DNA from: Streptomyces sp. NBC_00510
Lineage (GTDB): Bacteria > Actinomycetota > Actinomycetes > Streptomycetales > Streptomycetaceae
Direction: 5' to 3'
DNA: 64,000 bases
Assembly (NCBI GenBank): GCA_036013505.1
Contig: CP107851.1
Location: forward strand, 2,232,001 to 2,296,000
Positions 44,326 through 52,240 of the stretch are shown here, piece after piece (within the stretch, counting starts at the first letter, position 1; the number at the start of each line of letters is the position of its first letter). The position numbers and the translations under genes were made by a program. Under the pieces are notes generated by a model that was given only the letters and a program-made list of their open reading frames with translations, had not been told where the DNA came from and searched no databases.

Positions 44326-46017
44326 TCAGTCCGCCAAGGGAGCCGTCAGGTTCCCGATCCGCGTGACCGCCCAGCGCACCATGATCACCGTCACCATGGC
44401 GCTTGCCGCGACAGCGGTGACGATCGAGGCGGCCGAGCCGGAATGCAGCGCGGTCAGGAACGGGACGACCAGCGTGATCACCGCCGCCAGCATCCCGGCG
44501 CCGTACCAGCCCAGGAACAGCACCGGGCCCATGCCGCCCGCAGGGGACTGGGCCGAGGACATCAGCAGATGATGCTTGGTCGCCCCCCGGCAGGCGTTGA
44601 CCAGCGAGGCGCCGACCAGCGACGGCACCAGCGCCGGTGCCAGCAACGCGCGAGCCCCCGCGCCCTCCGCGGCCAGCACGCCCGCCGCCGCGAGCGCGCC
44701 CACCAGCCCCAGCACGACGGGCACCGCCGTGTGCCGCAGCATCAGGCCCCGGTAGGGGTAGGGCGCCCACGACCCGCGCCGCGTGTCGTCGGTCTCCACC
44801 CGGGCCGGCTCCATCAGCTGGGTCAGCGACCAGTAGCCGAAGATCAGTGCGGCCAGCGCCGCCGCCACGCCCGTCCCGCGGTGCGCTGAGGCCGCCAGCA
44901 CCGCGCCCAGCACCGCAAGCACCCCGAGCACCACCGCCCGGCCCAGCCTGCCCGGAGTCCGCAGCAACGCGAGGGTGTCCCGCCACGGCACCGCCAGTTC
45001 CGCCCAACGGGGCGCCGGCAGCCGCCATCGCGCCGACCGGCCCCCGCCGGTGACCCCGGCCACCGCCTGCCGCGCGGTACGGAACTCCACCGTGCGCAGG
45101 GCGGCCATCACCCCGGTCGCGGTCCGCGAACGCCGCCGTACCGCGGACAAGGACAGCGACCCGGTGAAGCGGTGTGCGGCGGCCAACGCGCCGGCCACCA
45201 CCACCGCCAGCAGGACGCCCGCGGCCCAGCCGCCCGGCAGCGCGGCCGGCGTGGGGGCCAGCGCGGCCAGCCCGGCCCAGCCCCAAGGCCCGGACCACAG
45301 CTCCACCCTTTCCAGTCCCGGCAGCCGGTCGCCGCTGACCGCCAGCACGGTCTGCGCCACCAGCGCCAGCACCGCCATAGCGACGTACGGAGTGGCCAGC
45401 CGGGCCCAGCGGGCCACCCGCTCGCTGCCCTCCACCGCGATGGCCAGCGCGGTCGCCAGCAGCGGCAGACCGCAGCCGCCCAGCAGGCACCAGCCGAACG
45501 CGGCCGGCAGCCCCACACCGACCGTCAGGCCCAGCGCGACCATGCCGATCGCCGCGACCAGCAGCCCGGCTCCGCCGGAGATCGCGGCCGACCCCCAGAA
45601 CCACGGCCGCAGCACCCGGGCGACGTCCACCGGCTGGGCCAGCAGCCAGTCCACGGTCTCCCGCGGCGGGACCACAGGCCCGCGCCACTGGGCGTCCCAG
45701 GCCGCGACCAGCAGCCATCCCAGCCCCAGCGCACAGGACCCGGCCGGCAGCGCGGCCAGAATCGCCGGTCCGTGACCGGAGTAGTCGGCGCCCATCGACT
45801 TCTCGAGGAACAGCCCCATGCTCGGCAGCGCTCCCCACACCACAAGGAGCAGCACCACGCAGTACACGGTGTAGCCGATCTGGCCGGTCCTCTTGCGGCG
45901 GTGCGGGGTGCGCAGGTCACGGACCAGCCGCAAGGTCTCCCGCGTCCAGTCGTCCTCGTCGGACCAGGCCGCGGAGTGCTCGCCGGTCCCCTCGGTCTCC
46001 TCGGCGAGGGTGGTCAC
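44326..46017 (-). CDS. ABC transporter permease (DUF6297-like)
   Basis: 563 residues, very hydrophobic, with about a dozen membrane helices and a ~50-residue charged cytoplasmic N-terminus. It resembles the DUF6297 group of Streptomyces membrane proteins that partner with an ABC ATPase. GTG 46017 overlaps the ATPase stop by 4 bases (GTGA), so translation is coupled. The substrate is unknown; export of a peptide or lipid is only a guess. Confidence 0.82.
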   Translation of the reverse strand: MTTLAEETEGTGEHSAAWSDEDDWTRETLRLVRDLRTPHRRKRTGQIGYTVYCVVLLLVVWGALPSMGLFLEKSMGADYSGHGPAILAALPAGSCALGLGWLLVAAWDAQWRGPVVPPRETVDWLLAQPVDVARVLRPWFWGSAAISGGAGLLVAAIGMVALGLTVGVGLPAAFGWCLLGGCGLPLLATALAIAVEGSERVARWARLATPYVAMAVLALVAQTVLAVSGDRLPGLERVELWSGPWGWAGLAALAPTPAALPGGWAAGVLLAVVVAGALAAAHRFTGSLSLSAVRRRSRTATGVMAALRTVEFRTARQAVAGVTGGGRSARWRLPAPRWAELAVPWRDTLALLRTPGRLGRAVVLGVLAVLGAVLAASAHRGTGVAAALAALIFGYWSLTQLMEPARVETDDTRRGSWAPYPYRGLMLRHTAVPVVLGLVGALAAAGVLAAEGAGARALLAPALVPSLVGASLVNACRGATKHHLLMSSAQSPAGGMGPVLFLGWYGAGMLAAVITLVVPFLTALHSGSAASIVTAVAASAMVTVIMVRWAVTRIGNLTAPLAD

Positions 46018-46739
46018 CGGGCACCGTCCGGGTTCTCGGCCAGCCAGGTCAGTCCGTCGGTGCCGGTGGCGAGCACCTTGTCCGGGTGGCCGTCGGCCAC
46101 CACCTTGCCGTCGCTGAGGACCAGCACCCGGTCGGCGACCGCACGGGCCAGTTCTCCGTGGTGTGTGACCAGCAGCACGGCGACGCCTTCTGCGGTCTCC
46201 TTCTTGATCAGGTCCGCGAGCTGCCGCCGCGCGCCCGGGTCCAGTCGCTGTTCCGGCTCGTCCAGCAGCAGCAGGTCGCGCGGCCGGACCATCGCGGAGG
46301 CCAGCAGCAGCGACTGGAGCTGCCCGGAGGACAGTGCGCCGGGCAGCGCGTCGGCGTGGTCGGTCAGCTTCCGCTCGGCCATCACGTGGCCGATCCAGTC
46401 GCCGGCGTCCTCCACCCCGTGGGCCACCGCCACCAGCTGCAGATGCTCGCGCACGGTCAGGTCGGGGTAACAGGCCGCGGTGTCGCCGACCACCGCCACC
46501 CGGGCCCGGACCGCCGGGTCGTTCTCGTTCATCGGCTTGCCGCCGAACGTCACCGTGCCGGTGCTCGGCCTGTCCCGGCCGGCCGCTATGCGCAGCAGCG
46601 TCGACTTGCCCGAGCCGTTGTGGCCGAGCAGCGCCACGCACTTCCCGGACCGCAGTCGCAGGTTCATGGTGGCCAGCGCCGTGCGCTTGCCGTAGACCCG
46701 GCTGACGCCGCTGAGCTCTAGCAATGGTGGTGCACCCAT
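46014..46739 (-). CDS. ABC transporter ATP-binding protein
   Basis: 241 residues. Walker A GHNGSGKST, Q-loop region VVGDTAACYP, a shortened signature LSSGQ and Walker B DLLLLDEPEQRLD, plus the H-loop VTHHG, are present. The Q-loop lacks the usual Gln. ATG 46739 gives the normal ABC start (PPLLELSGVSRVYG); the frame stays open to 46844. It is the first gene of a two-gene unit with the permease that follows. Confidence 0.88.
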   Translation of the reverse strand: MGAPPLLELSGVSRVYGKRTALATMNLRLRSGKCVALLGHNGSGKSTLLRIAAGRDRPSTGTVTFGGKPMNENDPAVRARVAVVGDTAACYPDLTVREHLQLVAVAHGVEDAGDWIGHVMAERKLTDHADALPGALSSGQLQSLLLASAMVRPRDLLLLDEPEQRLDPGARRQLADLIKKETAEGVAVLLVTHHGELARAVADRVLVLSDGKVVADGHPDKVLATGTDGLTWLAENPDGAR

Positions 46740-47110
46740 GTCGCCGGGCCTCTCGTCAACCACGAACGCTGTCCCCGCTTCGACCTCGGGATGACGGCCC
46801 GGAGCGGCCCGGCCATTCTCCACGCTCCGCCCGGCCGGGGGCACAATGGGTGTCTTTGGTCACTCCGCGTGCCGGGCGTCGGCGAGTCCGTTGGTGAGAG
46901 GTCGCGGTCCCTGAAGACCTGGTGGTCGGCTTGCCACTGCGCGGTCAGCCGGCGGCCCGGCGGCGCCGGCCGACGTGGTGACCTTCCGCGGCTGATGGTC
47001 GCCGTTGCGCGCCACCAGGCGTCGCCCGACCGGCCCGGACCTCGTCGAACGAGGCGGTATGCGACGAGGCTGCCTGCCTCGGGTTTTGCGACTCCCTCGC
47101 GCCTACCCGC
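46740..47110. other. Intergenic stretch, nothing recognised
   Basis: 371 bases between two minus-strand units. No SD-start pair, hairpin or protein motif strong enough to report; the ABC operon promoter should be in the first ~100 bases. Confidence 0.4.
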
Positions 47111-50100
47111 TCAGTCGCAGACGTGGTCCGTCCGGCTGCCCGGCGGGGTCAAGGCCTTCTCCCCCGCCGTGAGGCCGCGTCCCGCGACCGCGCACAGCTT
47201 CTCCAGCCATCGCTCCGGATCGAGCGTGAGGACGTAGCCGTCGGACCCGTCGACCAGGCCCATCGACGCGCTGTCCGCCGTCAGATCGGCGGTCGCTCCG
47301 TACCCTGGTGTGAAGTGGTAGCGCTCGGTACCGCCGCTGACGTCCCAGGCGGTGTACTCGTTCTGCGTGCTCTGGGTGCTCAGGGTGGACTCCGATGAGA
47401 AGGCGCTCAGCCATTGGACGCCCCGGTACGTCAGCGGCTCCAGCCACTTGTCCTTGCCTGCCTTGTCCATGTCCCACACCCGTACGGCGCCGTCGTAGGT
47501 CAGCACCGCGAGGAGCCGGCCCGTCGGGTCGAAGCCGAGCTGCTTGACGCCGTCGGACCCCCCGACGTCCAGCGACTCGACCTCCCGGCCCTCTTCGAAG
47601 TCCCAGATCACGATGTCGGATTTCCCGGCGGGGGTGCGTACCGCCGCCTGCCCGTGGCCGGGGCGTGCCACCGCCCAGGTGCCGGCGGCCGCGATCGAGA
47701 CCTCGGCCGGCTCCTGGACCCTGGGTCGGTAGGCCGTGCCGACTTCCCGGCCCTGGGCCAGGTCCCATCGCTCGACGTACGACAGCGCAGAGATCACCAC
47801 GTGGTCCGGACCGTCGAAGGTGACGTCGACCCAGGCCGGGGTGCGCCCGGAGCGCGGGTCGGGGTCCGTGGGGTCGATGTCCGGCGGTCGTGGCAGATCG
47901 ATCCGGTCCAGCTCTCGCAGTGTGCTCCCGCCCACCTCCCAGACCAAAACGGTGCTGCCGTCCGCCGCCGTCGTGAGGACCCGTGTGCCGTCCCGGCTGT
48001 ACGCGGCGTACAGGGCGGCCAGCGGACGGGACGGACGCACCGCGGCCAGCATCCGGTGCGTCCGCAGGTCCCACAGGCGCAGTCCGTTGCCGTCGGTGTC
48101 GACGCTCATGACGCGGTTGTGGTCGGCGTCGACGGTCCTGATCCGGGCGGTGAGCATGGTGGTGTCGAAGGCGGACGGCTCCGGGACGCGCGCGACCATC
48201 ACCGACCCCGCGATGCCGACCGCGGCCCGGAGCTTGCCCGGCGGTCCGGTGAGTGACACTGCGGGCAGCTGGGACTCGCCGGTGAACGAGGCGTCCTGTT
48301 GTGCGGGCGCGGGCAGGTCGAAGGTGCCGGCGCGTGCCTGGACGAGGTCGAACACCAGGAACCGGAACCTGCCGAGCGAGGCGCCGAAGCGCTGCACCGG
48401 GTTGACGAGGAACCGGCCGGTCCGGTCCAGGCGCGGCACGTTCAGCGGGCAGACCAGCCCCAGTTGCCGCGTGCTGTACTGATGGCGCACTTTCGGCCGG
48501 CCGGTCAGGTCCCAGGACTGCAAGACCCCGTCCGGGGTGCACCGCACGAGCGTCCGGCCGTCTCCGCTGACCGTGACGGCACCGGTCAGGTCCGTTCCCC
48601 ACGTCGCCGGGTCCTGCCGGCCGTCGGCGAGGTTCCAGCGCACCAGACGGCCCTGGGCCCCCTCGGCCGCGCCTTCCTGGGTGATCCTGCCGATCACGGT
48701 CCCCTCAGGGCCGAACCACGCCTGGGCCGCCTCCCATCCCTTCGGGGCGCGCAGCGCTTTGCCCACGCGCCGGCCGCTCTCGGACTCCCAGACCAGGACC
48801 CCTTCGCCGGGCAGCACGGCGAGCACCCTGCGCCCGGTGGCATCGAAGCGCAGGTCGACAGGGGCGCGGGCGTTCTTCCGTACGGCGTCGACACCCCGCA
48901 GGATCACTGTGCGCCACTTGCCCCCGCCGTCCGGCCCGATTCCCACGGACACCTTCCCGTTGACCGAGGCCCGCGCGGACATGAGCCCGTCGGGCGAGAG
49001 CGCGACGATCCGCGATCCCGCCGGCAGCCAGTTCCGCTGCACCTGGTCCGCGCCGAGCGTCAGGCCGACGGCGTCGCCGGAGGTCATGCCCACATTGATC
49101 CGGTTGCCGTCCTCGCTCATCGCGACATCACGGACCGGAGCGTGGTTGTCCCACACGACCCGCTCCACATGGCGCAACCGCAGATACTGACTGATCAACG
49201 CGGTGCGGGCCTCGGGCTCCTGGGCGGTCCGGTACGCCGCCCCCGAGAACAGCGCCGACGTCACCACCGACACGTCGTCGAGCTGCGCCGCCCGCGCCGC
49301 CAGCTGCTTCGAGGCCGCCCGCCGCAGTTGCCCGTCGAGCTGCGCGTTGCGCCAGAAGAACAGCCCGGAGGCGACCACCGCGAGCACGGTAACGACGACG
49401 AGTGCGCCGATGGCCCCGCGCTTCTGCCGCACCCGCCGTCGCGCCCGCTCCTCCTGCGCCACCCGCCTCGCGGCCGAGCTGTCGACGAACTGCCGCTCCG
49501 TGTCGGTCAGTACGGGACCCCGGCGCGTCACCCACTGCTCCGCCTCCGTGAGCTGTTCGCCCTCCAGAAGCTGCCCGCGTTCCACGTCGTGCCGCAGCTC
49601 CGCCCGCCAGGCCAGGAACTCGCGGTCCTGCCGCACGCGCTCCTCGAGCCGCTTCCAGGCGCCGATCAGTGCCTCGTGGGCGAGCTCGGCGGTCACCGCC
49701 TCACCGCCACCGCCGCGCAGCACGAGCAACCGCCGCTCGGCGAGCGCGGTCGCGATCCGCCACCGTGCCTCCCCCGCGTCCTGCTGTCTCAGGGCATTGC
49801 GCATCGGTACATCGCCGCCCGGCAGGAACCGGACGAGGTCGGTGAGCAGCCGCATGGCCTCGGCCTCGTCGGCCTCACCCACGCAACTTCGCCAGGCGGT
49901 CTCGGCGTACAGCCCCAGCGCACCCTGGACACCGCCTACTTCACGGTAGGTGTCGAATCGCAGTCGTCCCCCGATCTGCCCGTCCCACAGCTGTGCCATG
50001 ACGAAGCCCAGCATCGGCAGCGCTCCGGGGCCGTCCCCCGCGTCGTCCAGCATCCGCTCCACGAGCCCGTCGTCGTACGTCACGGCAGGTGTCAGCCGGA

Positions 50101-51397
50101 GCGGGCGGCGGATCACCTGCTCCAGCTGCGAGCGGGACATGGGGGCGAGCAGCCGCACTTGCCCGCGGCCGAGTGCGGGGCCGAGGAGCGGATGGCTGAG
50201 GGCCGCGTCCGTGAAGTCCGACCTGAGGGTGACCAGCACCCGCAGTCCGTCGGGATGGCGCTCGGGAAAGAGCAGACGGACCACCTCCTCGATCTCGGGG
50301 TCCGGCCCGGCGAGCAGTTCCTCGCCTTGGTCGAGTACGACGAGCAGCCGCTGCTCCCCCTGGCCGCCGGCCATGCGCAGGGCGTCCATGAGGCCGCGCT
50401 CGGCGAGAAGCTCCTCCAGCTGCCGGACCTCCCGCACCCTCGCGGCTCCGCGCAGTCCGGGACGTACGGCGGTGACGAGCTCCGAGGCGAGCGCCGCCCG
50501 CAGGGTGGCGCCCTCACCGGAGCGCACCATCAGCACGACGTGGCCCCGCTCCCGCAGCCGCGGCACCACGCCCGCGCGGGCGAGCGAGGACTTGCCGCAG
50601 CCGGAGGGTCCGACGAGGGTGACGCACGGGTGCGAGCCGGCGACCAGGGCGGTGACGTCGGCGACGTCGTCCTCCCGCCCGAAGTAGACCTCCGCGTCGC
50701 CCTCTTGGAAGGTCGACAGGCCGCGGAACGGCGAGGCCGGACGGACCACCGTCGCCAGTTCCGGCAGTTCGGCGACGAGCGTGCGGGTGGGCATCAGAAA
50801 GCTCTGCTGCACCCCGCCGGGCTGGATCACGACGACCATCCCGGCCACGGCGCGCAGTTGCTCGTCCCAGACCGGGCTGCCGCTGAACCCCTCCTCGACG
50901 GGTACGCCGTGCGGATCCGCCTGCGACAGCTGCACCCAGCCCTCCGCGGTGGCGCCGCGCAGCCGTCCGTAGTGCCAGACGCCGCCCGGGGAGCGGTAGG
51001 GGAAGCCCGGCACGCGTACGTCGTGGCCCCACACTTGCTCGGTGTCGGCCATGTACAGCGGGTGGGCCCCGGGTATCGGGGCGCGCAGCCGGAGGACCGC
51101 GATGTCGCCGGTCTGGTCCTCCCGTACCGGCACCCAGCGCTCGACCTCGGCGGCGCCACCTCCATGGGCGAAGGGCAGGTCGACGAGGACCTCGGTGCCT
51201 GTGGCCACCTCGTCCTCGCGGGGCCGGTCGAGGGCGTCGTTCACGACGTGGGCGCAGGTCAGGACGAGGTCGGGGGCGACGAGGAAGCCGGCGCCGGCGA
51301 GTTCGCCGTCGGGGCCTTTGACGCGGACCACGGCTGCGGCCAGTGCCTCTTCGGGGCTGCGTGATCCGGTGCCCGTCCCCGTTACCGCAGCCGTCAC
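47111..51397 (-). CDS. Trypsin-like protease / STAND-type NTPase / WD40 membrane protein
   Basis: 1,428 residues. A trypsin-like domain comes first, with a full triad: His in TCAHVV (~50), Asp in TGDIAVLRL (~97) and Ser in GFSGSPVW (~170). A STAND-type NTPase follows (about 225-560): SPFRGLSTFQEGDAEVYFGR, Walker A GPSGCGKSSL (~267), Walker B LLVVLDQGEELL (~355) and VTLRSDF. A helical region, then one membrane helix (GALVVVTVLAVVASGLFFW, ~660-682), precede a ~740-residue WD40-like propeller region. GTG 51397 has GGAGG at 5 bases; GTG 51475 would overlap the upstream gene. The upstream partner encodes a Trypco1-type protein. The layout matches predicted NTP-dependent conflict systems: sensor repeats, NTPase switch and protease effector. 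Confidence 0.88.
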   Translation of the reverse strand: MTAAVTGTGTGSRSPEEALAAAVVRVKGPDGELAGAGFLVAPDLVLTCAHVVNDALDRPREDEVATGTEVLVDLPFAHGGGAAEVERWVPVREDQTGDIAVLRLRAPIPGAHPLYMADTEQVWGHDVRVPGFPYRSPGGVWHYGRLRGATAEGWVQLSQADPHGVPVEEGFSGSPVWDEQLRAVAGMVVVIQPGGVQQSFLMPTRTLVAELPELATVVRPASPFRGLSTFQEGDAEVYFGREDDVADVTALVAGSHPCVTLVGPSGCGKSSLARAGVVPRLRERGHVVLMVRSGEGATLRAALASELVTAVRPGLRGAARVREVRQLEELLAERGLMDALRMAGGQGEQRLLVVLDQGEELLAGPDPEIEEVVRLLFPERHPDGLRVLVTLRSDFTDAALSHPLLGPALGRGQVRLLAPMSRSQLEQVIRRPLRLTPAVTYDDGLVERMLDDAGDGPGALPMLGFVMAQLWDGQIGGRLRFDTYREVGGVQGALGLYAETAWRSCVGEADEAEAMRLLTDLVRFLPGGDVPMRNALRQQDAGEARWRIATALAERRLLVLRGGGGEAVTAELAHEALIGAWKRLEERVRQDREFLAWRAELRHDVERGQLLEGEQLTEAEQWVTRRGPVLTDTERQFVDSSAARRVAQEERARRRVRQKRGAIGALVVVTVLAVVASGLFFWRNAQLDGQLRRAASKQLAARAAQLDDVSVVTSALFSGAAYRTAQEPEARTALISQYLRLRHVERVVWDNHAPVRDVAMSEDGNRINVGMTSGDAVGLTLGADQVQRNWLPAGSRIVALSPDGLMSARASVNGKVSVGIGPDGGGKWRTVILRGVDAVRKNARAPVDLRFDATGRRVLAVLPGEGVLVWESESGRRVGKALRAPKGWEAAQAWFGPEGTVIGRITQEGAAEGAQGRLVRWNLADGRQDPATWGTDLTGAVTVSGDGRTLVRCTPDGVLQSWDLTGRPKVRHQYSTRQLGLVCPLNVPRLDRTGRFLVNPVQRFGASLGRFRFLVFDLVQARAGTFDLPAPAQQDASFTGESQLPAVSLTGPPGKLRAAVGIAGSVMVARVPEPSAFDTTMLTARIRTVDADHNRVMSVDTDGNGLRLWDLRTHRMLAAVRPSRPLAALYAAYSRDGTRVLTTAADGSTVLVWEVGGSTLRELDRIDLPRPPDIDPTDPDPRSGRTPAWVDVTFDGPDHVVISALSYVERWDLAQGREVGTAYRPRVQEPAEVSIAAAGTWAVARPGHGQAAVRTPAGKSDIVIWDFEEGREVESLDVGGSDGVKQLGFDPTGRLLAVLTYDGAVRVWDMDKAGKDKWLEPLTYRGVQWLSAFSSESTLSTQSTQNEYTAWDVSGGTERYHFTPGYGATADLTADSASMGLVDGSDGYVLTLDPERWLEKLCAVAGRGLTAGEKALTPPGSRTDHVCD

Positions 51398-51440
51398 TGT
51401 GGCCTCCGCGTCCCCGTGGCTCCCGATATACCCAACCGCC

Positions 51441-51806
51441 CTACGGAGTATCGCCGTTGCTGTCCACGCGGTCACCTCTGTTCCAGGTCAGTGTGACCGC
51501 GAAGTTGGCCGCTGTGGCGGTGCTGGCGATCACGACGTCCGCCTCGGCGGAGATGGAGACGCCGAATTCGAGGGTCACCTCGTCCGGGGCGTTCACCATC
51601 CCGCGGAAGCGCCCCACGAAGCTGTCCGCCACGGGCCGCACGGTGTCCAGCATCTGCCCGAGGGTCCGTTCCGCCCGCGGCACGGCCCGGCTGCCGCGAC
51701 CGACCCGGACGAGCCCCTCGTCCACCTCGCGGACCTGGACCCGCACCACGTCGTCAGTGCCATCGCCCAACGGCACTTCCACGGTGTGCACGGACCGGTC
51801 GGTCAT
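51441..51806 (-). CDS. Trypco1-type (trypsin-co-occurring domain 1, CU044_2847-like) protein
   Basis: 121 residues, cytoplasmic, no signal. The sequence fits the small trypsin-co-occurring domain 1 family: an N-terminal strand pair TVEVPLGDGTDDVVRVQV, a helix TLGQMLDTVRPVADSFV and the core APDEVTLEFGVSISAEADVVIA, then TAANFAVTLTW near the end. AAGGAG (51813-51818) lies 6 bases before ATG 51806. The large trypsin-STAND-WD40 gene begins 43 bases after its stop, so they form an operon. The family name reflects association with trypsin-like modules; its biochemical role is not established. Confidence 0.8.
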   Translation of the reverse strand: MTDRSVHTVEVPLGDGTDDVVRVQVREVDEGLVRVGRGSRAVPRAERTLGQMLDTVRPVADSFVGRFRGMVNAPDEVTLEFGVSISAEADVVIASTATAANFAVTLTWNRGDRVDSNGDTP

Positions 51807-52240
51807 GAGGTTCTCCTTCGCTCCGGGGCACGTTGCGGTGATCGTAGCGAACCTCAACCAACCCTGAATCGAGCCGGGTTGAGCATTCCACGGGGGGACG
51901 GAAGCCGTCGCACTCGCACCCCGTACCTCCACGGGCACACCTCCAAGATCTCACCGATCAGGCACGCGGCCACTTTCCTCACGCCTTAATTCATGTCTTG
52001 ACAGAACATCGACAAGCTGTTTCGATCTGCTCGCGTCCGGAGGAAGGAGGGCTTCCCCGTACGCCGCCCGGCCCCCAGCAGGGGGCGCGACGTCACCGTC
52101 CGAACGAACCCCTGTCAGCAGCGGGTTGCACGGGATCCCAGGACACGTCCTCCCCAGCCACCGCCAGTGGCCGGGCGCCGGCTGTCCGTGGGATCGGGAC
52201 CGCGTACGACCCGCGCATCCCAGCAGAAAGGAAGGACATC
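51807..52240. other. Divergent intergenic region
   Basis: 434 bases between the Trypco1 operon and the GH30 gene. A good housekeeping-type promoter is present for the rightward gene. The sequence around 51940-52030 is AT-richer than average. No gene seen. Confidence 0.5.
51998..52026 (+). promoter_or_regulatory. Housekeeping-type promoter for the GH30 gene
   Basis: TTGACA (51998-52003) matches the -35 consensus, and TTCGAT (52021-52026) follows after 17 bp. It lies about 215 bases before the start codon. The spacing and match fit HrdB-type promoters. Confidence 0.5.

Noticed and set aside
48299..51364. 1,021-codon plus-strand open frame
   Set aside because: Shadow of the trypsin-STAND-WD40 gene; composition is His/Arg/Pro-rich without recognisable domains.
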